From: Marisa cornuarietis
Lineage: Eukaryota > Mollusca > Gastropoda > Architaenioglossa > Ampullariidae
DNA length: 64,000 bases
Assembly: GCA_004794655.1 (NCBI GenBank)
Contig: SMMW01000622.1
Location: 4,463,501-4,527,500 of the forward strand
Direction of reading: 5' to 3'
Shown: positions 1 through 13,150 of the stretch, piece by piece
How positions within the stretch are numbered: the stretch's first letter is position 1
Layout of the letters: the number at the start of each line of letters is the position of its first letter
Notes under the pieces: model-generated
Seen by the model: the letters and a program-made list of their open reading frames with translations, nothing else
The model's database searches: none
Told to the model about the DNA's origin: nothing
Made by a program: the position numbers and the translations under genes

Positions 1-3000
1 CGACATTGTTTGGTAGTGGTTGATAGTAGCAACTGTCGCGATGTCAAGTTACCAAGGGACGCAACTGTTCTAAAGAAAAACTCACCCTGTAAAGGGTTCA
101 CTTGTCCTCAAGAAGCAATAGAAAGCTTCAAAAGCTGCAGAGCCAAATAAGTAATACAATAAATGCGTGTTACGTGCTACATGTAGTATAGAGTTAAGCT
201 AGGGGTAGGTGGGTTTGGGGTTTATTTGAAACTACCCAACAGACACTGCAGACAAGTACAGACAAGCCAGAGAGAGGCAAAGAAGTACCCTCCATTTTTA
301 TGTCAGCTCTCGGCTGAGACTTTCGCTGCGCGATGACGCGCTTGTCTACATTACGAGTGCAGGAGCTCAGACTCATTGGCAGTGAACACTACACACGCTT
401 GAACCTCGGTCCCCTGCTGGCATTTTTCTCCACAAGTGGTGTCTGGACACGAGGATTTTCTGGCTCCAATAATAGTTCTTCACTCGATTTAGTCCTCACA
501 TACTGATGACGTGCCATCATGTCCGTGCCACCTTGTACCGTTATAAATCAATACAGACCACTGACAAAGTCGCAGCAATGTGTCACACAAGGGCTTGAAA
601 ACGTAACATCTTTATTTTAAAAATTCTTCTAATATGCCGAAATTCTTGGAGTTTAGATGCTGTAAGACGCCGTATACTTTCTCGGAGTGGGGAAAAAGAA
701 CAGTAATACATCAAAAGACATGCAACGGCGGCAACGGTCAAGAAAACACAAAACACACACACACTGACATATTCACATACACGTAAATACACGCACACAC
801 AAGTATGCACGAATACACACACACATAAATAAACTCTCGCGTGCGCATACATTAAGCCATTCAGTTTGTTGAATATGCACCTTAAAAAAAACACTTTATA
901 AGGTCGTGGAGTTTGGAGGCTTTACAGATCTTTCTTTTTATCTCTTTTCCAACCCCCTTTCCATAGCCACATCAATGAGAAAATCGCATGTCCCAGTATG
1001 GTCAACCCCGCTTAATTGAAACCCTGCACTGATTCCCAAGGATAAAGCACATCGGGAGCAAGAGTCCCACGCAGCAATAAGCGGCTGATTGACAGGTACT
1101 GAATTATCATCATTACCATCATTACCTTCCCTGTCAGCTGCGAAACTGCCCCCGAATACAATTGCTAAGTCGCTCTGTGGACTATTGCATGACAACAAGC
1201 TTCATTAGAGTTTCCTGCAACTCGAATAGCTGTCAGGAAACAGAGAGAGGTCTAATTAAACTTTTGGTCGGCCGCCATGTTGAAGTAATTGAATTTCTGC
1301 GCTTGAGCGCCGCCTGGCGTGCCTTTTTTTCTGTGTAAGGTGGCACCTGCTAATGGAGGTCCTACATCAAAGTTGGCCTTCCCGGCACGAACCCGCTGCC
1401 TTTAGAGTAGAGGAGGTTCCTTCCTCCCACTGGCCGACGAGACTGAAAGGAAAAGGTCTGACCTGCCGAACACGCATGCGCGATAGACACTGAGTAATGG
1501 GTCATGCCTGTAACTGAGATTTAGTGGTTCTTGTAGCTATATTATTACACTATTATAACTCCAGCCACTCCGCCCAATCTCTCTCTGTTTGCGTGGTTGT
1601 GTGCTGGTTTATCTCACTTGTATTTTAGAATGTTTAGAGGCGAACATTTTCATTATGTCTTTGAAGCGTTTAATATCAAAGCTTGGTCCCTGCTTTAATA
1701 GAATTGCCCTGTGTGATCACCTCAATCTGCGAAAAGCGACGACCTCTACAGAAAGTGCACTCCCACCTCTCTTTGCGCTCCCTCGCACGTGTCATGTAAA
1801 TGAAACTTGACGACCAAGTAAGGAAGACCCTATATCTGCGAACTGATCTTGTCAAACGGCTGGTTGCCGTAAGACATCAGGGGAATCGATGTCTTTATAT
1901 AGTTTTTTTTTTGCCCCTGTCAGTGTGGAACTTAAAATTTATCAGCACCCAGACCGTTCGTTATAAGACAATTCTACACAAGTTAAATAAAACTAACAAA
2001 TAAATCAGTACACCTTCCCACCCAAAGACGGTGAAAAACAGTCGTTAAATTCATTACCTTACAGGGTCTCTTTCCGACAGATTAAGTTTGGCAATGTTGC
2101 GGCAAAGTGCGGGGTAGGACTATGGTGTTTGGTCAGGGTCCGCACCTTGATGCAAAACGTAGACTGGAGAGTACATCTGTACATCTCATTTTCATTTTAG
2201 CGGCTAAAGCTTAGCTTAGCCGCAGATGTCATTTATTTGCTGGGCGTCCAGTTAAGCCTGGGATGAGCACGAAATTTGTACCCAGGCGGGATGAAGGGGG
2301 GGGGGACCCCAAAAGAGCGCCATGGTGTGCACAACGGGTGTGCTGGACATTAAGTATAACAGATGGAAGACTTCTACCTGTCACCGAGGAATCACCACGC
2401 AGAAGTTAGTATCCAGAACTCTTTACGTCACTTCCGTTTTATGTTTAGTCGACACTCAGCTTGCGAAAATTAGACGCAGACCGAACACCTAAGTCCAGGG
2501 ATGCATCGTCCATCAGTATCAATCATCACATCCATCGGTGTCTGTACACACAGAAAAGAGAAGGTCACTCTAGGGCTACTAGACTTAGTTCTGTAGAGAA
2601 CACTGCTTCACGTGGTAACTTCTGTAGAGAACACTGCGTCACGTGGTAGAGGTCTGTTCTACTTGGGATTTTTTGGGCGGGGGACAGTATATTAAAACTC
2701 AAACGTCGTCGAAAATACTAATAACAAGGACTCTTTATTATACACAAACACAAACAATTGATACAATTTTCGGTATTTATAATTAAACACGGAGCGTTCT
2801 GCTGCTTTGTAGATATCGTATTCAAAACTGCTATTGAGCAAAATGGCCACACCGATTTTTTCCATACCCACAACAAAGCATGTATAGCCTCTTTGGGATC
2901 TTATGTAGTCTGCCATGCTGGACTTTGAATGAGTTACTTGCAGAAAATACACACAACCCTCAACAAATCAAAAACATTCTTCCTTTTTCCATAGTCATCT

Positions 3001-3200
3001 AAACCATTAGTGCTCAAACTCTAAACCAGAGTATCTTCATCTCTTTCTTGTTCTTTCTTTCCGCTGCTCTGTGTCTCTCGCACTACTTGAGAGAAGATCT
3101 GCAACACGTACAGCAAAGAAGTAGCTGCCAGACGACAAAGCCTGCTTCTTTTTCTGCACGCTGTAGTTTTTGTTGGGTTTTTTTTTGCGCCTCATCAGCA
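1..3200. other. noncoding region, no gene recognised
   Basis: I see no open frame with recognisable protein similarity and no convincing exon here. The stretch is AT-rich with scattered short CA-rich pieces (about 745-825). A short direct repeat lies at 2589-2648. On the minus strand at about 1269-1282 there is a CAACATGGCGGCC sequence resembling a YY1 site, and an NRF1-like GCATGCGC lies near 1472. Confidence 0.5.
2589..2648. repeat. short tandem duplication (2 x about 30 bp)
   Basis: Two adjacent near-identical copies of a sequence that begins TTCTGTAGAGAACACTGC and ends CACGTGGTA. They differ at one base (T/G before TCACGTGG). Confidence 0.7.
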
Positions 3201-3529
3201 AATCTCTCAGCTTTCTTCGCTAATTGTTAGTCTGCTTCTGTATCGCACTGAAGGCAACATTTTGCGAGGAGTGGACCCTGGGCCTGCACGATATCGATTC
3301 CTCGCTGCTGAGGGAGCAGTTCTTACTCTCGCACCGGCGACACGCCCGCCCTGTCCGCGCGATACTAATGAATCAGCCGACATTTAGGCAACATTGGAGC
3401 CACTAGACTTCGCCTGGCAGACTGCAAGTCCACGCGATGACATTTAAAATGCACAAATCCTCCTCCTGATGCTTTCTTTCTCTCCTTTTTTTTCTTGTTT
3501 GATTCGCTTAGCAGCTGGTCAGAAGGCAA

Positions 3530-3900
3530 TGGTGCTGACGTCAGTAATTCGTTCGTACCCCCACTTTCCCCTCCCTTAGCCCTACCCCCACCCCACCTTA
3601 ACGTCCCGCACTCGCCGAAGACAAGTCCGAACATGCTGAACTGTTTGACAGGCCGCCTGTTTGATTTCTCCAAGATGAATAGCGCGACACGCAGACTTTC
3701 GTCTTCTTGTCCTCGGAAGCGTCCAGGAGCAAGGAGTGAGAGGGGGTCTCTCCTGCAAACATGACTAACCTCCACCCATTCCCACTTCATGCCTCCTCTA
3801 ACGGGTGCATCTTGTATCGGCGTATCGGTCGGTAAAATATGGCGGCGAGTGTTTGTTCCGCTGCGAAACGGACGCACGTCCATGGCTTCCGGTTCCGAGT
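3530..3900. promoter_or_regulatory. promoter-like cluster of CRE, ETS and YY1-type motifs
   Basis: A full palindromic CRE, TGACGTCA, lies at 3536-3543. An AAAATATGGCGGCG sequence at about 3834-3847 matches the YY1-type motif often found at animal transcription starts. An ETS-type CTTCCGG lies near 3887. The stretch is more GC- and CpG-rich than its surroundings. A further NRF1-type palindrome, TGCGCATGCGCC, is at about 4440-4451. No coding exon that would use this promoter could be recognised, so the assignment is inference from motif content only. Confidence 0.25.
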
Positions 3901-5983
3901 TGTATCCATCTAGTGTTTGTGTCGGTACACAAGAAAGCACACACTGCAGTAGACGCCTTATTAATGCGTGATTCTCCGGGAATGTCAATATGAAATGCTT
4001 ATAATAATAAAGTTTGTAAATCCGTTATTTTAATCGAACCACTCACCCTTTCATTATTCACTAATCTTCTTTTCCGCTGTCTTCATTTGGCTTGTGAATG
4101 TGCACAAAATGTGTGATACTTTAGTGTGCGGAGACACATTCTCTTTTCAAAAAGCCAACAGTGAAAGATGACATGAGCAATGTAGCTGCGATTATCGGAA
4201 GCATAAGCCGCACTGCAGCATCCATACTCAAACGACAATATATAATCGAAAGTGGTGCATGAGGCAGGAAGACCCGCGTAAACATTACTTCTGTCACCAG
4301 CTTGAGAAGTTGATAAATTAATTTTCGAATGAGTCTGCTATTGTGAATGAAAGAGAGAGACAAGAAGAAGTTCTTGGACAAGGGAAATGACCCACGAAAC
4401 ACAAAGTTCAAGGGAATTAATGATGATGGCTGACCCTGATGCGCATGCGCCCTTCTGTAGCTGTTCGGTGAGAAAATGTTGGCGAGGGCTCAGTCAGGGC
4501 TTACAACTGACCTTTGTCGAAAGCACTTTTTCTCTGCTAGCACTTCGTGCACAGTTGGCAAAAGCAGAGGCTAATGGCTGCAGCAGTTTCTTCTGACACT
4601 AATTGTCCGGCACTAGGAGGGTAGAATGTAAAAGGTGAAAAAAAGCATTTTAACCAATAGGAGGGAAAATAGGTGACCACCTATTCCGCTGTGAAGGTGT
4701 TACGAGAAGGAATGCGTGGATTACTAAAATAAGGCAGATTACCACAATAATTATGTTGTGCTTACCTCTTATCTAGAATAATTCTTCATGTATAAAAAGC
4801 TCTTCGCAATTACTTTACGAAATAGATTGTCCCAATGGAATGATGGTTTCTAACTACAGCAACAACACGTATCAAAAGTTACTCTCTGGGTCTTACCTAC
4901 TTTTAGCTACAGCCACTGGGTTAAGAACTCGAGTTGCTGCAGAAATAGGATCTGAACCTCAGTACTGCGTGGAGTTAAAACCAAATATGTAAATGAAATA
5001 CATGTTATACTCTATGGACCCAATGCTGTAACGAAATCTCGCAAGCTATGTAAGTGAAATAAATTCTTTACCAATTCAATTAAATTCTTTATTTACGAGA
5101 GGAAAAATAAGCAGAACATGCTTTTGTTAATTTAGCCCTCGCTGTTTACAGGGAAAAATAAGCTAAGTAATTAACTAAGTACAAAAGAAGAAGTGGTAAT
5201 AAACATAACATAATATCGAAAAGCGTGAAAGGTGAAAATGTACAAAAGCAGTGGTTAAAAATATATTTACAAAGGTCCTGGAGTAGTGAAGTATATCTAT
5301 TATTTATGGTGAATGAATCTTTGTCAGAGGAGGCATCAGATATCTATCTCGAGATCAGTTGAAGCAGAGTACTCAATATTGATCCTTAAACGAGTGTTGG
5401 AAATATGACTGACATGTGCACTTCAGTCGAAGACTTTTACTTCGTTCGTCTTTTTTTTTAATCTCAGAAAAACTACAGTGCCGAAATATTTTTTCTCAGT
5501 GAAGTGTTGATCCTTGCTCGAAGATGTTCGACCAGAAAAGGCAAAGAGCACGATCTCAAGAATTCAAATTAGATCTTGCGTTTGTCGATGTCAGGGCAAC
5601 ATTTGCAGTCAAGCAGTTCCCTGGGTGGGCTGGGAAAAAAAATTCTTTCGTTGGTGAGACGCTATCTTTGGTGGCACCACTGCGCTCATGATGATAGACG
5701 ACTTTGATGTGCTTCAGTATACTCCAGCTCCCTCTGAGGCGCGCGGCGAGGGAGGAGCCGCTTCACCGCCCTGTGTGCTCTCCCGCACAACAACGAGGCC
5801 ACTGGAGAAGCTAAATCATCGTGAGCGAGGAGCAAGCGACTGGATAAGATTCCGCCGCCTCTCACTGAGTTAGCAGCACTGCTACGTGTAATCAATTTAC
5901 GGGTGAGTAAGAGTTATTTGACGAAACGGCCGAACATTTTATAATTACGATAGATAATAGCATAGACATTCTAGGAGGGTAAA

Positions 5984-6033
<50 letters not shown>
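5984..6033. repeat. (ATG)n trinucleotide microsatellite
   Basis: About 16 uninterrupted ATG/GAT units. Confidence 0.95.
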
Positions 6034-6034
<1 letters not shown>

Positions 6035-6217
6035 GTAGTCGGTAGTGGTGGTGATTAGTCTCCAATACAATACAGTTTTAAATCGACTCATCACTACTTA
6101 TCGAGACAGTTATTTTGCCTCAGTGGTGTTGGCGACACTTTCGTGATGTTCGATATTTGTAATAGTACGTGAAAGAAAGAATAAGACAGGCTTTGCAAAT
6201 TAACCAGAGGACGTAAT

Positions 6218-6370
6218 GTGATTAGGCTTGTATGGAATGTTCGAAAACAACAACAACAACATCAATCTTTTGCTGTCTTCTCTTTGCTGAGGATACACAA
6301 TGTGATTAAGCTTGTAATGAATTTCCGAGAACAACAACATCAATCTTTTTCTGTCTTCTTTTTGTTGCGG
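6218..6370. repeat. two diverged tandem copies of about 80 bp
   Basis: Two copies share the order GTGATTA-GCTTGTA-TGAA, a CAACAA run, CATCAATCTTTT and CTGTCTTCT. The first is about 6218-6285 and the second about 6302-6370. They differ by substitutions and by the number of CAA units. Confidence 0.6.
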
Positions 6371-7157
6371 ATTAATACGGAAATTAATTGGCGGAAGTGA
6401 CAACTAAAAAAAAAACAAAAAAACAAACAGACAGTAAATTCAGTAATCCAAACAAATAGCAAAAACTACGTGTAATTATTTTGTTAAAACCTGAGTCAGA
6501 TTTAATTAATTGAGTGAAAATATAAAAGTGTATTTCTGCAGCATGTCTTTCTTTTGTCTCTCTTTTCATTTCAAGATATGCATCTAGCATGAATAAAGAA
6601 CTCCTCCGAGAATATGTTTCCGCTTTCATACCAACCTGCATCTTTTTCAACTATTTCCCATCCATTCTGAAAATGAAGGACCTTAATGCCAAAAAAAAAT
6701 AATAATTAAATAATAGCAAAGAAACATTGATTGAGCATATTTTGAGGAAAGGGAATTTCTCAAATGTCCAACACCGCCTGTGAAAAATATCTTTCTTTCT
6801 GAACCAGCAGACTGTTTGCAATGTAATTCACTTGTTCTTGCGATACCTAGGAAAATATTCACCCTTTCCCACCAGCAAAAGAGATTTTTCATGTTTATTG
6901 TTTATCTGACACTCTTCCTACATATTTTAAATATTTTACATATATTTTACATAACGTGAAACAGCCTCCAGATTTTGTCACAAATTTAGCCATACCTTTT
7001 TTCTTCGCGATCTTTTATCAGTTTTATCAGATGCAAACATTATATTAGTATCATTACTAATATATAAACTAATAATTAGTATTACTTATCATCTCTGATA
7101 TCCCATGTATATAAACATCAATCAGACTAGAAAGTTCAGGGTAAATCGATTGTAAAG

Positions 7158-7186
7158 TAACAACAACAACAACAACAACAACAACA
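7158..7186. repeat. (CAA)n microsatellite
   Basis: Uninterrupted CAA units, about 9-10 copies. Confidence 0.9.
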
Positions 7187-7768
7187 GGGTTTGTAAAACG
7201 CATTTCCCCACTGGGAGGCGAGCTCGATGCGCTTCACAAGAGACATGGGGCAGTGGGGCAAGAGATCATGTGATGGTGACGTCACAACCGAGTACAAACA
7301 AGCCCAACATACATACACGAACATGCACCGGTTAGCAATACAAGAACATGAAGGAATGCTGAGATATGAGTAGTGTAGGGGAGAAAGGACAAGAAGATAG
7401 ATGAGTTATAGTAGATGTTTCCGGAGGAGGTACGTTTTAAATCCAGATCGGAAGGCATGTACCGACTCCGTTGTGCGGAGAGACGGAGGTAGTCATTCCA
7501 AATATTGGGGTCAGAGAAGAAGAAAGAGTGACGGTCGCGCATCTCCAGTCTAATACGTGGAATAGAGAAAAAACGCGCACTGACCTGCGAGGTTGATATG
7601 GCAACACAAGCTCAGACAGATAGGTTCCGGATACAACTTAATTGTAAAGTGTAAATTAACACCACACATGTATTAATTATAAAGAAACAGCACAAACTTG
7701 AGTGATAAATTAAGAACACAAACATGAGCGATGACGCAAAAGCATACAAACTGTAGAGGAAGTAACAA

Positions 7769-7772
7769 CGCA

Positions 7773-7822
<50 letters not shown>
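7769..7822. repeat. (CGCA)n followed by (CA)n microsatellite
   Basis: A compound array with CGCA tetranucleotides at the left and pure CA from about 7791. Confidence 0.95.
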
Positions 7823-7824
<2 letters not shown>

Positions 7825-10397
7825 AATGACGTGTAAGGAAAGACATGGCGACCTGTGTTTCGTCAGAGAATATCAAGGGTGATCGCTTGCAGGCGTCAGG
7901 CAGTTATCACGTCCCTGAACATCAGTTTACGAGTGAAAATAACGTTAAGTGACAGGTCACTCTGCTTTACAGTCCGAAGTTAATGCCTTGTTGCTATCGT
8001 AACCGCCGTCACAGGTATACATCCGTTATCAGCAGTCATCTGCTCACCCAAACCACCCAGCACACACAGCTAGCGGAGGTCAACTGTAAGAGAAAAAGGC
8101 CGCGTTTATAGATTTCACCGAAAAGAAACCACGTGTTATACTGTGAAGTACGGCAGTGGTGCTTGTGCTGAGTATTACAGGGTGCAGTGCTCTGGAGCTG
8201 AACTAAACCAACTCGTCAGGACCTTGCTGTTGGCGTTAAATCAAACACCGGAATACATCGTGACAAACAAGTAATTTCCAGTAAACGTTTCTCGTGAAAA
8301 GAAATACGAGCAAAGTAGGAATGATTCACTAGTCTTGTCTTAATGGCCTACATGAGTGTCTTAAAAAAATTAATCGGACTGATCTCGACACAAGATACTG
8401 TTTCCCAAAACCTGAACGAGAAAGTCCCCCTCCCACACACACACACTTCCATTCTCAAAATGCAATGCATCATATATTGAAAGAGTTCTAACCCATGACA
8501 AAAGACCACAGATGCTCCAACATCAACGTGTCCCCAGCTCTCCAACTTGCCGTAGTCTTGTCAATGTACCTTCCTGATGTTGATATTTTTTTTACCTCTT
8601 TTTGTGAATGATGATGTTTCTAGATTTGTATTGCATAAAGGGAGACGAGGGGAGGTACTCTTTAAGATGGGAAATAGTGAACCAAGCTCACGCAATGTTA
8701 GCAATATTTGTTGGGGAAAATAAAGTTACACTCTTGTAGACCTTTAACATTTTCCCCATCTACAAGAGTTGTCTCGCCAGAAGCTGGAAGGAAGTTGATT
8801 CTGACTAATGTTGCGCACTTCAAAGGGCGCTGCTACTTTTGGCTTTTTTGTGCTTTCAAATCCTTGACGGAAGAAGTAGTAGTCACGTGATAACTACCGC
8901 TGTGCAGCAGACGAGAAATGACAGCGTCGATGACAGGAGTGCTGCGAGACTGTTAAGCAGTCCTAGTGCCTGCCTTAACGTCAGGCCGCATCAGGCTGCT
9001 GTCTGTAGACGGGTGCTGACCGCACCCGATCACATGGGGGTTATCGACTTTCTCCCTCTCCAACGTACTGTCGGTCGCTTGCACGTCGCTGCTTGTCTCC
9101 CTTGGACTGTGTTTTTTGATGGGCTTTTGTGGTTGCAACACTTCAGGGAACTTATTTCAGCGTGCACTTTCAAATAGGTACAGTGTAATAGCTTGTATGA
9201 AATTATTCTTTTCCTAGTTAACAAGAAAAGTTTAGCTAGTGTTTGTAGGAGCAACACTTTGGCCTGGTAGCAGGAGTTAAGTGTGTACTATCAAATACAT
9301 TCGAAGAAACTTCAAAGCTTGCAAAACAAAATATTAAGAAAAAGTGATCTTTTCAGTAACATAGTTTCGAGATAATTTTCACGGTTCAAGATGTATCACG
9401 TTGGTCAATAAAATTGACATGGCTCTTAACGTTGTATACTGGCTGAACATTCTTCATACTGGTTCATACTGATGCATACTGGTTCATAATATTGCACGTA
9501 AATTATGATTCTGTATGTTGACGAGTTCGCTGAAAACGATCGAAACTGCTTCTTAAATCTTTTTATCGGCTTACTATACACTAGTCTTCTTATTTCTTTC
9601 TTCCTTTTTTGGCTCATGAGACGAAAGTTTGATAAAAAGAAAAATGAAAGAAAGAAAGAAAGAAAGATAAGAACGATTTTTGGAAACCGGAAATTTAAAA
9701 AAAGAAATGCCTTTGGGACTTCAGCACGAAGCCACCTAAAAGTCACCTCCAGCGATCTCACAAACAGCATGAAGCCTACCAGAGCCGGCAGTCAGCGTCT
9801 GCTCAAGTATTTAATGTAACGTCGTTAGTGGGGAGAAGACAGCCGGCCGCGGAGATGACAGCCATCAAGTGCCGCGACTACAGCATTATTTTCGTTGTAA
9901 CATCGCTTCGGGGAGTGGCGGTGTCAGACCGTGGGGGCAGTCGCCTTTATTATCAACAAAGCTCCAGTGCAAGCGGCAAAGTCTCCCTGAAAGATGACAG
10001 ACATGTGTTTGTGAAAGAGAGACAGAAGAAAAAACAAAAGGAGAATTGTAAGTTTGTGTATTGATATGTGTATGCATTAGAGTATATATAATATTATGCA
10101 TGTGTGTGCATCCTCTGTACATGTGTTTACATATGTGCACTTTTGTGAGCGCATATATATAGATAAGAGAGAGAGAGAGAGAGATAAAGGGTGAAAAACA
10201 GAGACTTATCGAATATTTATGATCTGAATAATGGTCAATGAATTTGTAAAAGACGCATTTGATGCCTTCTGATAAGTGTGTGCTCGTTTAACTTGATGTA
10301 TGAAAGAGCCTTGAGGGTACTCGTGAGCTCTGTAAATAAACACTTATTATTTTTATACATGCGTAAGGGTGTGTATTTGAATGTGCGTGCTTGTGTG

Positions 10398-10400
<3 letters not shown>

Positions 10401-10461
<61 letters not shown>
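10401..10461. repeat. (GT)n microsatellite
   Basis: About 30 uninterrupted GT units. Confidence 0.97.
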
Positions 10462-10464
<3 letters not shown>

Positions 10465-10916
10465 TGCTTGCTGGAGGCTGGAGAGGGAGAGCAGAGCGGC
10501 TTATGTTTCAGACGATGGTGAAAAATGACAAGGCATTATGAGGCATTTAAATCTCCACGCAATTCCTTGCAGAAAGAGAGATTTTACTGGGCCGTAGATC
10601 GATTGCATTTTAGTGTCTTTGAATTCAGGAACAGGAAAAGTAGCCGTGTGCTGCCAGCAGTTCCAGAAGGTTTTATCGCCTGGGGTAGTTGCCAGCAAGG
10701 GTTTATGAGTTTGAACACTTTTTGGTTGTGTTTTGAGAGGACATGCGATCGAGAGGAGAGAGTGAGCATGCTGACAGGGCTTTGAAGCTCGCATTTTTTT
10801 TTTCAGTAGTTCTGGGGCTAATGTTGGCACTGACATCGATTTTAGTCTGCAGATTTGTTACAAACAGAAGCCCCACAGACACAATCATTCTCATCCTTTA
10901 CATCTCTGTCTCTCTG

Positions 10917-10945
10917 TTCGTCTCTCTCTCTCGCGCGCGCGCGCG
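10917..10945. repeat. (CT)n(CG)n compound repeat
   Basis: A CT run passes directly into CGCGCGCGCGCG. The alternating purine-pyrimidine half could adopt Z-DNA. Confidence 0.8.
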
Positions 10946-11354
10946 GCTATAGTCCGTGCCTGCCTTGCACTTCTACGAGTTCATGTACTAGTAATACTAG
11001 TCACAACCCCTAGTATCATTGAGAATGGCTGGATTTTTTTTCCTAGAGATATTTTTACTACAGCTAGTGCACCCCGTCCGTTCTGTACCGTAAAACTTCT
11101 TGTCTTCACTTATTCGAATTGTGTCGTTAATGTAAACTGCTGTGAAAGGTACGTCGTTACGCGTTAGTAAGAGACTGGTTGATTCTGTGTGCACGTGCTT
11201 TATTTGTGATTCTGGAATGAGCTTGAACTAGAGTTCAACACGCTCCGCTGCTTGTCATTTTCAAAGTTTACTGAATACAAGACGCATTAGGGAGGAATTT
11301 ATCCAAATGGTTTAATATTATTTGTAATTATTGCGTACTAATGATCCCTGTGGC

Positions 11355-11502
11355 ACATTCCTGACCATCTTGGTATAAAGACATTGGATTACCACTGAGC
11401 TACCGGGAAAACTTTCAGCACGACGAACAGGTTAAAGTTGCTTGGCGAAGATACAAAGCTAATAAAGGGACTGCGATGCTCTGCGGAAGGCAGGCAACTT
11501 AG
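11355..11502. repeat. 148-bp dispersed repeat, copy 1
   Basis: Identical by eye to 13003-13150. On the minus strand it contains GGTAGCTCAGTGGTAATCC, which closely matches a tRNA A box (TAGCTCAGTGGTA). No complete B box or cloverleaf follows, so this looks like a tRNA-derived SINE fragment or similar short mobile repeat rather than a tRNA gene. Flanking sequences differ immediately outside the shared block. Confidence 0.75.
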
Positions 11503-11953
11503 TAACACCCTAACCCTGTATAAAGTATCATTAGAATGTGTACTAGTGACTGTGTCGCATCCGCGTACATACATGCAACTATTTATAAATGCATCTGTCG
11601 TAGGTACGTAAATGTATGGACATTTTCTTTGGTGATATTAAGACGTCAGTAAAGGCATTAAAGAAATTACGCATAAAGAAATATAGAATACCGGTGATTA
11701 TGACATTTTTTTCCTACAAGAAGATATTTGATGATAAACGATAGCTAGTGCTTTTAATTTGTCTGTTACTTTGTTTACCAAAAAGTTCTACTTCTTCCAT
11801 TCCAGAACCTTCAATGATTATGAAGCCTTAAAGAATTAAAAATTCTCACTATGCTGTACAGATCGGATCAAAGTAATTTCCGTTGTGCGTAGGCGCAGGA
11901 TCCCATAGATCGTCTGGTCCAGATGACCTTTGGATGCTACACAAATGAACCTA

Positions 11954-12076
11954 CTTCCTAGACAGCAGTGACTGTATACTTCCTAGACAGCAGTGACTGT
12001 ATACTTCCTAGACAGCAGTGACTGTATACTTCCTAGACAGCAGTGACTGTATACTTCCTAGACAGCAGTGACTGTA
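11954..12076. repeat. 25-bp tandem repeat, 5 copies
   Basis: The unit is CTTCCTAGACAGCAGTGACT followed by GTATA. Copies start at 11954, 11979, 12004, 12029 and 12054. They are identical apart from the end of the last copy. Each contains CAGCAGTGACTG. Confidence 0.95.
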
Positions 12077-12079
12077 AGC

Positions 12080-13002
12080 GCTCTGGGAATAGGTCACTTG
12101 TGCTCTGCCGGCAGTTAACCAGACAGCGGCCGTCAGAATTTGCTCTAACTGAGCCACTTCCAATATTGAAAACCACGTGTTTAATTAAGTACATTTATTT
12201 CGTGTGAACATTGGAACACCTGCGCTTTACAACATGCAGTCTCTTCGCTTGAATGTCGGAACAGCTGTTTCAACAAAAAAAAATTTGCAGTTTTCTCGTG
12301 CAAATGTCATCTTTATGTTCAAATGCATGTATCTGAGTAAATAGAGTATTGTATCGCGTGCTGGGCGGACTCCGACTGATGAGCTCAGGGATACGTCCCT
12401 AAGAGCCTCGGTGTGAAGAAACATCCCAATACCTGCGTGACCCTTAACCCCTGAGGCCCCTCGCGACGCTCGTTACAATTCTCGAAGACGAGCTGCTTCT
12501 CTTTAAAGAAAGCCTCTGTCCTGGTGTGCAGAATAGTTTTCATTCACAGGTGTTTGGTGTTTGTGACAAATGTGTCATCAGTAAGCAAGGACGTGATTAG
12601 ACATCCATTCTGTTCATCGACCATTGACAAACTAGGTGCGGAAAGGTTATACCAGCTAAAAGAAGATTATACAGTACTGATTGTAGGTCACATCAGATGC
12701 CTGAGGTAGATTAAGAGTCAGGGAAATAATTTTCTTTGAGGTGCCAGGTGCAGTAATTAGATAAGGTATTTACTTTCCTGATCGTACATTGTCTGACATA
12801 TAGTGACTGAGCGTGCATCAGCTTCACTCTGATCATGCAGTCAAACTGCAAAGCTTTCGTGATTACAATTACGAAAGCTGCTAATCATTCTAGTTTCTAC
12901 AAGTAGCTGACGGTGTCCCTACGGCTTTACAAAATTTTAAGCAAAGTTTTTGGTTTAGAATAGTAATAATAAAGTAATAATAATAAAACCAGGACGTTAA
13001 TT
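12080..13002. other. noncoding, nothing recognised
   Basis: AT-rich sequence between the 25-bp tandem repeat and the second 148-bp repeat. No exon, RNA gene or mobile element was recognised. Confidence 0.5.
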
Positions 13003-13150
13003 ACATTCCTGACCATCTTGGTATAAAGACATTGGATTACCACTGAGCTACCGGGAAAACTTTCAGCACGACGAACAGGTTAAAGTTGCTTGGCGAAGAT
13101 ACAAAGCTAATAAAGGGACTGCGATGCTCTGCGGAAGGCAGGCAACTTAG
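13003..13150. repeat. 148-bp dispersed repeat, copy 2
   Basis: Identical by eye to 11355-11502, at an offset of 1648 bp and in the same orientation. It carries the same minus-strand tRNA A-box-like sequence. The lack of differences points to recent duplication or recent retroposition. Confidence 0.75.

Larger units (their letters stand above)
4020..11354. other. noncoding region with simple repeats, no gene recognised
   Basis: No exon or conserved protein segment is visible on either strand. The region holds simple repeats (listed separately), a diverged duplicated segment at 6218-6370, and AT-rich sequence. Open frames here are short and either low-complexity or read through microsatellites. 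Confidence 0.5.

Noticed and set aside
3365..3988. 207-codon minus-strand open frame
   Set aside because: Composition is mixed low-complexity (Lys run, Gly run), no domain is recognisable, there are no splice or family signals, and it overlaps the GC-richer promoter-like patch where long frames arise by chance.
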